64,000 bases of DNA from JL08 sp963765555. GTDB taxonomy: Bacteria; Pseudomonadota; Alphaproteobacteria; Rhodobacterales; Rhodobacteraceae. Shown here piece after piece: positions 28,757 to 38,100 of the stretch (within the stretch, counting starts at the first letter, position 1; the number at the start of each line of letters is the position of its first letter). The translations under genes were made by a program, and so were the position numbers. The notes below the pieces were generated by a model. That model had not been told where the DNA came from, did no database searches, and saw nothing but the letters and a program-made list of their open reading frames with translations. The stretch lies in the NCBI GenBank assembly GCA_963765555.1, contig CAVXWX010000002.1, forward strand, positions 124,001 to 188,000, given 5' to 3'.

Positions 28757-30301
28757 TCAGGCTTTGCCGCCGATGCGCGGCGGATCGCTCAGTTTCGCCT
28801 CGTGGCGGGTGATCCAGTCCAGCGTCTGGTCAAACGGCATCGGGCGGGCGATGCCAAAGCCCTGCACATGATCGCAGCCCAGTTGCGCCAGCAGCGCATG
28901 TTCGCCCACCGTTTCCACGCCTTCGGCCAGTGTTTCAAGGTTCAGCCGTTCCGCCATTGTCAGGATCGCGCCGATCATGCGTTGCTGTTCCGCATCGCGG
29001 TCGGCCTTGATTACAAAGGACCGGTCGATCTTGATCCGGCTGATGGAAAACCGCCGCAAGGACGAGATTGACGCGTGGCCGGTTCCGAAATCATCCAGAT
29101 CGATCGGGCAGCCAAGCGCCGCCAACCCGTTGATATTGCGCGTTACCGTATCATCGGGTGTGTCTGTGACCACGGTTTCCAGAATTTCCACGGCCAGCCT
29201 GTCCGGCGTCAGGTCAAAGCGGTCCAGTTCCCATTTTACCTTTTCCACAAGGCGGGGATTGTGCAGTTCGGGGCCGGCGAAATTCACCCCGACCTGAGGC
29301 ACGCTGACACCGGCCCCGTCCCACGCCTTGAGCGCGGTCAGCGCATGATACATCATCACTTCGGCGAGCCGTTCCAGCAATCCGGCCTGTTCCATCACCG
29401 GCAGGAATTCTTCGGGCGAAATCAGGCCGCGTTCCGGATGGGTCCAGCGGGCCAGTGCCTCGAACCCGGTAACCTTGCCTGTGTCGGTTGAAATCTGCGG
29501 TTGATACCACGGTTGAAGCTGGCCGGTTTCAAGCGCCTTGACCGCATCCTCGCGCAAGGACGACTTGAGCGTTTCCCGGCGCTGCATATCGGCTGAATAG
29601 GCGCGGATCGAAGACGGCCCGTGGCGTTGCGCCTCGGCCAGGGCGGATGCGGCGGCCTGTACCCAGCCGTTGGCGGTTTTGCCAGACGCCTTGCTGCGCA
29701 GGCAAAACCCGACCGAACAGGACAGATATAGCGCCGTACCATCGACTGGTACCGGTTCTTCCACGGCAGATTGCAAGCGGGCGGCCAGTTGGATGCACAG
29801 TTCCAGATCAAGCTGGCGCACCGGCATCAGGCAGATCGAAAACTGGCAATCGCCATACCGCGCGACGCTGTCATTGTCGCGCAGCACGGCCACGATGCGT
29901 TCGCCGGTGCGCGCAATCACATGATCGGCGGCGGCCTGCCCGTGGCGCGCCACAAGTTCGCGATATTCGTCCAGTTCCAGCATGAAGGCCGCCGATTGGT
30001 GCCCTGATTGCGCCGTCAGTTCATGCACTTGCGACACGATGCCGTCAAACCCGTCACGCAGCAGCAACCCCGATACGCTGTCACGCGGCAGGGACATACC
30101 ACGCTGCACCACGGGGAATATCCCCCCCAGCGCAAAAACCAGCGGAATGGCCAGCGCCACCGCCATCAGTGCCAGTTCACCCCCGATCCAGTACGCGGCA
30201 AGGGTGGCCGCCGGCAGAAAGGCAAGCAAGGCCGGAGACAGCAGCACCGATTGCATCCTGTCGCGCAAAGGGGCCGGTTGGGGTTTTGGATGCCGCTGCA
30301 T
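28757..30301 (-). CDS. EAL-domain c-di-GMP phosphodiesterase with degenerate GGDEF domain
   Basis: 514 residues from ATG 30301 (MQRHPKPQPA), which has AAAGG upstream; an earlier ATG at 30355 is less likely. Two hydrophobic segments (about 20-60) anchor it in the membrane. The GGDEF signature is replaced by RYGDCQFS, so cyclase activity is not expected. The EAL domain looks active: FEALARW, VNFAGPEL, VEILETV, DDFGTGHASISSL, KIDRSFV and EGVET are kept. It should hydrolyse c-di-GMP. It is transcribed alone, between yidC and ttcA. Confidence 0.9.
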   Translation of the reverse strand: MQRHPKPQPAPLRDRMQSVLLSPALLAFLPAATLAAYWIGGELALMAVALAIPLVFALGGIFPVVQRGMSLPRDSVSGLLLRDGFDGIVSQVHELTAQSGHQSAAFMLELDEYRELVARHGQAAADHVIARTGERIVAVLRDNDSVARYGDCQFSICLMPVRQLDLELCIQLAARLQSAVEEPVPVDGTALYLSCSVGFCLRSKASGKTANGWVQAAASALAEAQRHGPSSIRAYSADMQRRETLKSSLREDAVKALETGQLQPWYQPQISTDTGKVTGFEALARWTHPERGLISPEEFLPVMEQAGLLERLAEVMMYHALTALKAWDGAGVSVPQVGVNFAGPELHNPRLVEKVKWELDRFDLTPDRLAVEILETVVTDTPDDTVTRNINGLAALGCPIDLDDFGTGHASISSLRRFSISRIKIDRSFVIKADRDAEQQRMIGAILTMAERLNLETLAEGVETVGEHALLAQLGCDHVQGFGIARPMPFDQTLDWITRHEAKLSDPPRIGGKA

Positions 30302-30402
30302 AGATGGGCCTTTCGATCGACGGTGAACAACACGTCGCGCAAAATAGCGCCGCAAGGATCAGGGCGGGGTTAACGCAGGCACAGGAAGTTGCAGGTCTTT
30401 GC

Positions 30403-31251
30403 CTAAACTTGTTCCGAAGTGTCGCCGCTGTGGCGGGTCAGACCGGCAAAATCGAACAGCGCCGGATCAAGCAGGTGCGAGGGGCGCGCGTTCATCAGCG
30501 CGCGAAACATCACCTGACGGCGTCCGGGGCTGCGGCTTTCCCAACCATCCAGAATGGCCTTGACCTGCTGGCGTTGCAGCCCGTCCTGCGATCCGCACAG
30601 ATCACAGGGAATGATCGGATAGTTCATCGCATTGGCGAATTTTTCGCAATCCGCCTCGGCCACATGGGCCAGCGGGCGATAGACGAACAGATCGCCGTCT
30701 TCGTTCAGCAGTTTGGGCGGCATCGTGGCCAGACGCCCGCCGTGAAACAGGTTCATGAAAAAGGTTTCAAGAATATCGTCGCGGTGATGGCCCAGCACGA
30801 CGGCGCTACAGCCTTCCTCGCGCGCGATCCGGTAGAGGTTGCCGCGCCGCAGACGGGAACACAGCGCGCAAAAGGTGCGCCCCTGAGGCACCTTGTCCAT
30901 GACGATGGAATAGGTGTCCTGATATTCGATCCGGTGCGGCACTTCCATGCGTTTGAGGAAATCGGGCAGCACCGTTGCGGGAAACCCCGGCTGGCCCTGA
31001 TCCAGATTGCAGGCCAGAATATCAACCGGCAACAGCCCGCGCCATTGCAGTTCGTGCAGCACGGCCAGCAGGGTGTAACTGTCCTTGCCGCCGGACAAAC
31101 ACACCAGCCAGCGCGCGCCCCGTTCGATCATGCCGTATTGTTCGATCGCCTCGCGCGTGTAGCGCACGATCCGTTTGCGCAATTTCTTGAATTCGGTGCT
31201 GCGGGGGGCACCGGCAAACAGGGGGTGGATATCTTGGTTATCGTCCAGCAT
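30403..31251 (-). CDS. ttcA: tRNA 2-thiocytidine biosynthesis protein TtcA
   Basis: 282 residues. The PP-loop CLSGGKDSYTLL is near residue 52, and the two CxxC pairs that hold the 4Fe-4S cluster are FCALCSR and CDLCGSQ. GHHRDDILETF completes the TtcA signature. It thiolates C32 in certain tRNAs. The end contains PSHLLDPALFDF, typical of the family. Confidence 0.95.
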   Translation of the reverse strand: MLDDNQDIHPLFAGAPRSTEFKKLRKRIVRYTREAIEQYGMIERGARWLVCLSGGKDSYTLLAVLHELQWRGLLPVDILACNLDQGQPGFPATVLPDFLKRMEVPHRIEYQDTYSIVMDKVPQGRTFCALCSRLRRGNLYRIAREEGCSAVVLGHHRDDILETFFMNLFHGGRLATMPPKLLNEDGDLFVYRPLAHVAEADCEKFANAMNYPIIPCDLCGSQDGLQRQQVKAILDGWESRSPGRRQVMFRALMNARPSHLLDPALFDFAGLTRHSGDTSEQV

Positions 31252-31379
31252 GGCACGGCTTTAGTTGAGTTGCGCAGCCCAAACAAGAGCAAGACAGCAG
31301 ACCCGCCACAGCCGGCCCTGCGCCTTGGGTAAACCGAAACGGGCCGGGGCGCGTATAAGGGAAAAAGGATATACCCATC

Positions 31380-31907
31380 ATGCGCCGCCTTGCCCTTGTC
31401 CTGATCACCCTGTTGGGCCTTGCCGCCTGCACTGGAAAACCGTCCCTGACCGATGACACCCTGTCAGATCGCAAGCTTGATCTTGAGGTGTTTTTTGCCG
31501 GTGAAACAGTGGCCTATGGCCAGTTTCAGGACGTGTTCGGCACCGTGCGCCGCCGGTTCGAGGTGGACATTACCGGTGACTGGGATGGCAAGACGCTGAC
31601 CCTGACCGAAGATTTCCTGTATGAGGACGGATCGACGGAACAGCGCGTGTGGTCGCTGGTGAAAACCGGCCCCGACAGCTGGCAAGGCACCGCGCCGGGT
31701 GTGATCGGCGTGGCGACGGGGCAGGAAAACGGCGACAGTTTCAACTGGCAATACGAAATCGACCTGCCGGTGCCCGACGGCACCTTGCGCGTCACATTCG
31801 ACGACTGGATGTGGCTGCTGAGCGACGACCGCCTGCTGAACCGCGCCTATATGAAACGGTTCGGTGTGCCGATTGGCGAGGTGATCATTACGTTTGAAAA
31901 GCGGTGA
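31380..31907 (+). CDS. DUF3833 lipoprotein
   Basis: 175 residues with a lipoprotein signal (MRRLALVLITLLGLAAC, lipobox LAAC, Cys17). The mature part matches DUF3833: LDLEVFFAGETVAYGQFQDVFG, FEVDITGDWDGKTLTLTEDF, FNWQYEIDLPVPDGT and the C-terminal FGVPIGEVIITFEK. Probably an envelope beta-sandwich; function unknown. Divergent from ttcA across a 128-bp gap. Confidence 0.87.
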   Translation: MRRLALVLITLLGLAACTGKPSLTDDTLSDRKLDLEVFFAGETVAYGQFQDVFGTVRRRFEVDITGDWDGKTLTLTEDFLYEDGSTEQRVWSLVKTGPDSWQGTAPGVIGVATGQENGDSFNWQYEIDLPVPDGTLRVTFDDWMWLLSDDRLLNRAYMKRFGVPIGEVIITFEKR

Positions 31908-31970
31908 CGGGTCTGCGTTTGGGGGGGGTGAGTGTGCTGGTGGGATGGTTCGGGGCGTGGATAAAGGCAC

Positions 31971-33597
31971 GATGAATGCGTTAAGGCAATTGCGCAGCGC
32001 GTTGTTCAACCCCGTCGTTGAACAGCACCGGGGCAACATCGTCAAAAGTCTGGGCTGATGGCTGGCTTGTCGAATTTCCGTGAATTGCGGATGCGTCACA
32101 TGTGCGATCGCCGTTCAAACCGGTTTGATCGGCCATAATGTCGTTAGGCTGCGCATTGGCATTCACACCGGCGAGGTGGTTTTCGAAGCGGGCGATGTGT
32201 TCGGCGAAGGTGTGAATGTCGCCGCGCGTCTTGAGGCTTTGGCCGAACCCGGGCAGGTGCTGATTTCGGACACTGCAATGAACAGTCTGGACCAAAAGGC
32301 AGCAGCACAGTTTCAGGGTGGTGCGGCGCAACACCTGAAAAACATAGCGCGCCCGGTCGGCGTTTGGAGCTGGCCGCACGCAGGCGCCGTCAAACCCGCG
32401 ATCGGAACCAAAACGCCCGAGCCGGCACGCAGACCGAGCATCGCCGTTCTGGCCTTTGACAATCTGTCACGCGATCCCGAACAGGAATATTTTTCGGACG
32501 GGATCACCGAAGACATCATCACCGACTTGTCGAAGGTAGGCAGCCTTCTGGTTATCTCCCGAAATTCCAGCTTTGCCTACAAGGGAAAGACCCCCGACAT
32601 CCGTCAGGTCGGTCGCGAGCTTGGCGTGAGCCATGTCCTTGAAGGGTCGATCCGCCGTATTGCGGACCACATTCGGGTAAACGCCCAGCGGTTGATACGC
32701 AAAGTGGTACGCATCTGTGGGCTGAACGTATGATCGCCAGATTTCAGATATTTTCGCCGTTCAGGATGATCTGACGCGCAGCATCGTGGCCGCGCTTAAG
32801 CTCAAACTCACGACAGCGGAACACAGGCGTATCAGTGCGGTTCCAACTGCCAACCCCGAAGCGCATGACCTGTTTCTAAAAGGCCGCGAAGCGGTGCAGA
32901 GCACGCCAATACAAAAAGATGTTCGAGCTGTCCTTAAGATGCTCAACCGCGCGATCGAGCTTGATCCAGACTATGCGAACCTATGCGGTCTTGCGAATGC
33001 CTACAACCGGGAATTCCAGAACAAGTGGCTGGGTTTTCCCAACAGCCTGGAAATTGAAAGCTTCATGGAAACGACGATGAAAAAGAACTGCATATGCACG
33101 AATTAGCTGGATGTCGAAAACATATTTTGGCGAGGTGAACCGAAAGCGTCCAACGCGGCCATTATCGGGCTTAATGTTGAACCAAGACCTATGCAATGGC
33201 CATCGGGATGCGGGGGATCAATGCGGTCAACTCGGTGGCCCCTCTCGACGGTATTCCTGACCTTGAGCGCGCCGTGCAATTGGAACCCCGCGCAGGCCAT
33301 CTTTATATTCATTTCATCGGCATGGCTCATCTGCTGGCAGGAGACTTCGACACCGCAGTCCTGCGCTTCAAAGAGCGCATAGAGGCGTCACCCACCACCG
33401 ATCTGAGCCGCGGCCTGATGATCTCGGCGCTTGGGCATCTTGGACGGGTGGATGAAGCCAGGGACGTTCGTCGTGAACTGAAAGAAATCAATCCCGACTA
33501 TTCGTTCGTCAAACATGTCGGGCGTCTGCCCCTGAAGGACCGCGCCGTTCTGGAACTGCTTCTGGACGGCTACAAAAAAGCGGGGTTAGAGGACTGA
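31971..33597 (+). pseudogene. Decayed class III adenylate/guanylate cyclase with TolB-like and TPR regions
   Basis: Pieces in several frames line up with one long protein. At 31971 ALRQLRSALFNPVVEQHRG and IVKSLG are followed by a stop; GDGWLVEF-like sequence lies one frame over. From about 32140 a cyclase C-half is clear (LRIGIHTGEVVF, GDVFGEGVNVAARLEALAEPGQVLIS), then a TolB-like part (DGITEDIITDLSKVGSLLVISR) to 32733. After further breaks, AIELDPDYANLCGLANAYN and, at 33240-33597, LERAVQLEPRAGHLYIHFIGM and later TPR-like helices. The cyclase N-terminus with its first metal-binding Asp is missing. The breaks (stops, frame changes, lost segments) exceed what one sequencing slip explains, so this is probably true decay. 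Confidence 0.8.
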
Positions 33598-33828
33598 ACG
33601 GCCCCTAAGCCGTACGGTCGCCGTTTTTGCAGAATTCTTGATGTGAACGCGGTAAATCGGTCGCCCGATCTGCCCCCCCCTTTGGTCCAAACGACCGAAC
33701 CAAAAACCACATCCCCCCAGCCCTCCGCGTCCCTCCACGGTATGTTATACCTGACTTTGCGTCAGCTTCGCGATCGGGCACACTCTTCCTGTCAGGGTCG
33801 GGGTGCGAGATCACAAAGGGGATCAGCA

Positions 33829-34803
33829 ATGGATTATGTCTTTAGTGCGCGCCGTGTGCGTCAGGGTGCGTTTGATGATGAACCGGGCAGCACCTATTTT
33901 CTGGCCGTGCCCGACAACGCCGCCGACATCGCGCCGGAACAGCGGATCGGGGCGGCGGGGGGCAATATGCCGGATAAATGGGCCAACGCGGTTCTGGCCG
34001 AGGCCCGATCAGGGGTGAACCCGCGCACCGGCCAGCCCAAGGGCGATATCGTGATCTACATCCACGGGTTCAACACCCCCACGGCCACGATGCTGCAACG
34101 CCACAGGCTGATCAAAAAAGGGCTGGGCGATCAGGGGTTCAAGGGGATCGTCGTCAGCTTTGACTGGCCGTCGGCATCCTCGGCGCTGAATTATCTTGAA
34201 GATCGCAGCGATGCGAAAGTTACCGCGCGTCTGCTGGTGGATGCCGGTATTTCCGGTTTCGCGGCGCGCCAGTCGCAAGAGTGCGAAATCAACCTGCATA
34301 TTCTGGCCCATTCCATGGGCAGCTACGTTCTGCGCGAGGCGTTCGATGATGCCGATGACAGGCCGGCCGTGGCGGCCACCAGTTGGTCCGTCAGCCAGAT
34401 CATGCTGATTTCGGGCGATATCTCGGCGTCCTCCATGGGCAGCGACAACCCCAAGACCAGTTCGCTTTACCGTCATTGCGTGCGGCTGACGAATTATCAC
34501 AACCCGTTTGATTCCGTGCTGTCCCTGTCCAATATCAAACGCGTCGGCGTATCGCCCCGCGCGGGGCGGATCGGATTGCCCGATACGCGCCCGTCCAAGG
34601 CGGTGAACGTGGATTGCGGGGCGCATTACAACGCGCACAAGGATGCGTTTGATCATCTGAGCAACGATGATCACATCTGGTATTTCTATGATCAGACATT
34701 CATGCGCGATGCGTTCGAAACCATCGAAGGGCATGTGGACCGGAACGAGATTTCCACGCGGGTGGGCGCGCACAGCCAGTTGATATTGCGCAAACCCGGA
34801 TAG
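33829..34803 (+). CDS. DUF900-type alpha/beta hydrolase
   Basis: 324 residues from ATG 33829, preceded by AAAGGGGATC; upstream open frame is ignored because it lacks family similarity. The oxyanion/HG motif is IYIHGFNTP and the nucleophile elbow LAHSMGSYVL, with a C-terminal His in CGAHYNAHKDAF. It matches the DUF900 esterase/lipase-like group. No signal peptide, so probably cytoplasmic. Substrate unknown. Confidence 0.85.
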   Translation: MDYVFSARRVRQGAFDDEPGSTYFLAVPDNAADIAPEQRIGAAGGNMPDKWANAVLAEARSGVNPRTGQPKGDIVIYIHGFNTPTATMLQRHRLIKKGLGDQGFKGIVVSFDWPSASSALNYLEDRSDAKVTARLLVDAGISGFAARQSQECEINLHILAHSMGSYVLREAFDDADDRPAVAATSWSVSQIMLISGDISASSMGSDNPKTSSLYRHCVRLTNYHNPFDSVLSLSNIKRVGVSPRAGRIGLPDTRPSKAVNVDCGAHYNAHKDAFDHLSNDDHIWYFYDQTFMRDAFETIEGHVDRNEISTRVGAHSQLILRKPG

Positions 34804-34806
34804 CGT

Positions 34807-35046
34807 TTACCGGTCGGTTTTTTCCTTGTCCGGCACCGGATCATAGCCCTGCCGCCCCCAGGGATGGCAGCGCCCGATCCGGCGTGCGGCCAGCCACGTG
34901 CCCTTGATCGCGCCGTGCTGTTGCAGCGCGTCCAGCGCATAGGCGCTGCAGGTGGGCTGATAGCGGCAGTTGTGCCCGACCCACGGGGAAAACACCAAGC
35001 GATAGGCGCGCACGGGCAGGGCGACGATATGGGCCAGCGGGGTCAT
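34807..35046 (-). CDS. yidD: Membrane protein insertion efficiency factor YidD
   Basis: 79 residues with the YidD pattern YRLVFSPWVGHNCRYQPTCSAYALDAL and GRCHPWGRQGYDPVP. Amphipathic protein thought to help YidC-dependent insertion. Its start overlaps the rnpA stop by 4 bp, giving rpmH-rnpA-yidD. Confidence 0.95.
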   Translation of the reverse strand: MTPLAHIVALPVRAYRLVFSPWVGHNCRYQPTCSAYALDALQQHGAIKGTWLAARRIGRCHPWGRQGYDPVPDKEKTDR

Positions 35047-35462
35047 TTGGGGCGTGCGCCGTGGATTTTGTGCAGGGCATGGACGAGATCGGATTTCAGA
35101 TCGGCAAAGTCACGGGTCGCGGTGACATCGGGCCGCCCGATCAGCACATAATCCCATCCGTCGTGTCCATGCGTGGGCAGCAGCGCGCGCGCCACTTCGC
35201 GCAGGCGCCGTTTGGCGCGGTTGCGGGCCACGGCATTGCCGACCTTTTTGGAACAGGTAAACCCGACGCGGATACCGGTATCGGGTTCGCCCTGATGGCG
35301 GCGGCGGGCCTGCACCATCATGCCGGCCGTGCCCTGCCGTTTGGCCCGCGCGGCGCGCAGGAAATCGGCGCGCTGGGCAAGAACCGTCAGACAAACGGAA
35401 ACCGCCGGGGGCGTATCCCCAGCGGCAGGTGTTCCTGCGTCGGGGGCCTCCGGCGGTGTCAT
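35043..35462 (-). CDS. rnpA: Ribonuclease P protein component
   Basis: 139 residues. The RNase P signature GFTCSKKVGNAVARNRAKRRLREVAR lies near residues 67-93. The 30-residue N-terminal extension (TPPEAPDAGTPAAGD) is Pro/Ala-rich and disordered-looking; translation may instead start at a later codon, but no better ribosome site was evident. Works with the RNA subunit in tRNA 5' maturation. Confidence 0.93.
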   Translation of the reverse strand: MTPPEAPDAGTPAAGDTPPAVSVCLTVLAQRADFLRAARAKRQGTAGMMVQARRRHQGEPDTGIRVGFTCSKKVGNAVARNRAKRRLREVARALLPTHGHDGWDYVLIGRPDVTATRDFADLKSDLVHALHKIHGARPK

Positions 35463-35484
35463 GCCTGAACGGTCGGTGGGCGCT

Positions 35485-35619
35485 TTACGCGCTCAGCGAC
35501 TTGCGCCCACGGGCGCGGCGTGCGTTCAAAATCTGGCGGCCCGACTTGGTTGCCATGCGCGCGCGAAACCCGTGACGCCGTTTGCGGACCAGGTTCGAGG
35601 GTTGATAGGTGCGTTTCAT
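35485..35619 (-). CDS. rpmH: Large-subunit ribosomal protein bL34 (L34)
   Basis: A 44-residue gene read directly from the minus strand: MKRTYQPSNLVRKRRHGF at the start, then ARMATKSGRQILNARRARG and KSLSA before TAA. This is the universal L34 sequence. GGAG and CGGAG precede the ATG at 35619. First gene of rpmH-rnpA-yidD. Confidence 0.97.
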   Translation of the reverse strand: MKRTYQPSNLVRKRRHGFRARMATKSGRQILNARRARGRKSLSA

Positions 35620-35685
35620 CGCTCCGTCTCCAATATTCGGTTCCGGGCTCGCGGATTCGGCCCTGGATGTGTATTCGAAGCCCGT

Positions 35686-35714
35686 CCTTTAAGGGGGGAA
35701 AACGGGTAAGTCAA
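35686..35714 (-). promoter_or_regulatory. Probable sigma-70 promoter of rpmH
   Basis: On the minus strand TTGACT (35714-35709) and TAAAGG (35691-35686) are 17 bases apart, 67 bp before the rpmH start. The remainder of the 35620-35918 spacer shows no gene. Confidence 0.55.
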
Positions 35715-35918
35715 ACCATTGTCGCCGCATTTTGCCGGGTTTTTGCAACAAATATCCTGCGCGACCTTACACCAATTGTTTCAATATCCCAAAGAACGGC
35801 CAAAATCATCACGCCTGCCGTCACCAAGGATCAAGCGCGCGTGATCGCCCTATCGCTGTGTCCCCCGCACCGTCATGTAAGGTGCAGATTGTAAGAGCAG
35901 CGAAACAAAGGCACTGTG

Positions 35919-36668
35919 ATGATTGAGATGGCAAATACACCTGATCCGACCGACAAACCGTCGTTCCTGCGGCATCTGCCGCTGATCATCATTGTGGCGG
36001 TGGCGGTGATCGGGGCGTTTACCTTGCGCGACTATCTGAGCTTTGAGACGCTGCGCGCCAACCGTGAGGCGCTGTTGGCCTATCGTGATGGCCATTTCGC
36101 CGCAATGGCGGTGCTGTTTGTCGTGATCTATGTGTTGATTGTGGCCTTTTCCCTGCCCGGTGCGGCGGTGGCATCTGTCACCGGCGGGTTTCTGTTCGGG
36201 CTGGGCTTTGGCACCGTTTTTAACGTGGTTGCCGCCACTATCGGGGCCAGCGCCATCTTTCTTGCGGCGCGCTGGGGGTTGGGCGCAACCCTGACGCAAA
36301 AAATCGAGGCCTCGGACGGAACGCTGAAAAAGCTGAAAAACGGACTGCGTGAAAATGAAATCAGTGTGCTGTTCCTGTTGCGGCTGGTGCCGGCGGTGCC
36401 GTTTTTTGTCGCCAACCTGCTGCCCGCGCTGGTGGGTGTGAATTTCCGCAATTTTGTGTGGACAACGGCGCTGGGCATCATCCCCGGCGCGCTGGTGTTT
36501 ACGTGGATCGGTGTCGGGTTGGGCGAAGTGTTTGATCGCGGCGAAAGCCCCGACCTGTCGCTGCTGTGGGACCCGATGATCCTTGGCCCGATCCTTGGCT
36601 TATGCGCTCTGGCGGCGATGCCGATGGTGATCAGGGCCGCGCGCAAAAAGAAAGGCGGCCCGCTGTGA
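35919..36668 (+). CDS. TVP38/TMEM64 (VTT/DedA-like) membrane protein
   Basis: 249 residues with about six membrane helices. The VTT signature is seen as AFSLPGAAVASVTGGFLFG, FGTVFNVVAATIGASAIFLAAR and the RLVPAVPFFVANLLPALVG re-entrant segment with its conserved Arg/Pro. Start taken at ATG 35919 behind AAAGG; ATG 35928 is an alternative. These proteins act as lipid scramblases or flippase-like factors in membrane homeostasis. The TGA overlaps the GTG of the next gene, an arrangement often seen for VTT/flavoreductase pairs. Confidence 0.88.
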   Translation: MIEMANTPDPTDKPSFLRHLPLIIIVAVAVIGAFTLRDYLSFETLRANREALLAYRDGHFAAMAVLFVVIYVLIVAFSLPGAAVASVTGGFLFGLGFGTVFNVVAATIGASAIFLAARWGLGATLTQKIEASDGTLKKLKNGLRENEISVLFLLRLVPAVPFFVANLLPALVGVNFRNFVWTTALGIIPGALVFTWIGVGLGEVFDRGESPDLSLLWDPMILGPILGLCALAAMPMVIRAARKKKGGPL

Positions 36669-38084
36669 CGCGCATCAAAACCGATATTCTGGTCATTGGC
36701 GCGGGGTCGGGCGGATTGTCTGTTGCCGCCGGTGCCAGCCAGATGGGGGCCGATGTTGTCCTGCTGGAAGGTCACAAGATGGGCGGCGATTGCCTGAATT
36801 ACGGCTGTGTGCCGTCCAAGGCGCTGATCGCAAGCGGCAAGGCAGCGTACGGGCAGGCCCACGCCAGCGCCTATGGTGTTGCCGATGTGGTGCCAAAGGC
36901 CGATTACGCCGCCGCCAAGGATCATGTGGCCGATGTGATCGCCACCATCGCACCTGTCGACAGTCAGGAGCGGTTCGAAGGCTTCGGCGTGCAGGTGATC
37001 CGTGAATTCGGGCGGTTCATTTCCCCGACAGAGGTTCAGGCCGGCGATACGGTGATCACCGCGCGCCGGATTGTGATTGCCACCGGATCGTCGCCGCTGG
37101 TCCCGCCGATTCCCGGGATTGGAGGACGTGCCCTATGACACCAACGAAACCCTGTTTGACCTGCGCGAAAAGCCCGATCATCTGCTGATTGTCGGGGGCG
37201 GGCCGATTGGCATGGAAATGGCGCAGGCCCATATCCGTCTGGGCAGCAAGGTCACAGTGATCGAAGGCGACACCGCGCTGGGCAAGGATGATCCGGAACT
37301 GGCCGCCATCGTGCTGGACAGCCTGCGCGCCGAAGGGGTCGAGATTGCCGAAGGGGCGATGGCCGCACAGGTGCGGGGCACCAAGGGCGCGATCGAGATC
37401 GAGTCCAAGGACGGGCGCGTGTTCAAGGGCAGCCATCTGCTGATGGCGGTGGGGCGCAAGGCCAACACCGACCGGCTTGATCTGGACGTGGCAGGCATTG
37501 AAACCACGCGCAGCGGCATCAAGGTGGACGACAGCCTGCGCAGCACCAACAAAAAGGTCTATGCCATCGGCGATATTGCGGGCGGTCTGCAATTTACCCA
37601 TGTCGCGGGCTATCACGCCAGCGTGGTGATCCGGTCCATCCTGTTTGGTCTGCCATCCAAGGCGAAAACCGCCCATATCCCGTGGGCGACCTATACCGAT
37701 CCCGAACTGGCGCAGGTGGGCCTAAGCGAAGCACAGGCCCGCGCGCAGCATGGCGACAAGCTGGAAGTGGTGCGCCATGAATACAGCCATAACGACCGCG
37801 CCATCGCTGAACGCAAGACCAAGGGCCTGATCAAGCTGATGGTGGTCAAGGGCCGCCCCGTGGGGGCCAGCATCGTCGGGTATCAGGCGGGCGAATTGAT
37901 CAGCCTGTGGGCGCTGGCGCTGGCCAATGACATGAAGATGCGCCAGATCGCGGGCATGGTGGCACCGTACCCGACCATTTCAGAAGTCAACAAACGTGTT
38001 GCGGGGGCTTACTTTACCCCCAGATTATTTGATAATCCTAACGTCAAAAGAGTGGTGCGGCTGGTTCAGAAATGGCTGCCGTGA
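36665..38084 (+). CDS. FAD-dependent pyridine nucleotide-disulfide oxidoreductase (mercuric-reductase-like), one-base insertion
   Basis: GTG 36665 starts MTRIKTDILVIGAGSGGLS, an FAD-binding GxGxxG. The redox pair is in GGDCLNYGCVPSKALI (CxxxxC). At IPG the frame breaks by one extra base near 37120 and continues LEDVPYDTNETLFDLREKP, the NAD(P)H-binding VGGGPIGMEMAQ, VYAIGDIAGG and a dimerisation domain. The family C-terminal HPT-SE motif appears as APYPTISEVNKR, lacking the catalytic His, so it is probably not a lipoamide dehydrogenase. Corrected length 472. Coupled to the VTT gene; true substrate unknown. Confidence 0.88.
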
Positions 38085-38100
38085 CAGGAATGGTAGGTGC

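Noticed and set aside
35620..35918. Possible chromosome replication origin near rpmH
   Set aside because: No cluster of DnaA boxes, no AT-rich unwinding repeats and no dnaA gene nearby.
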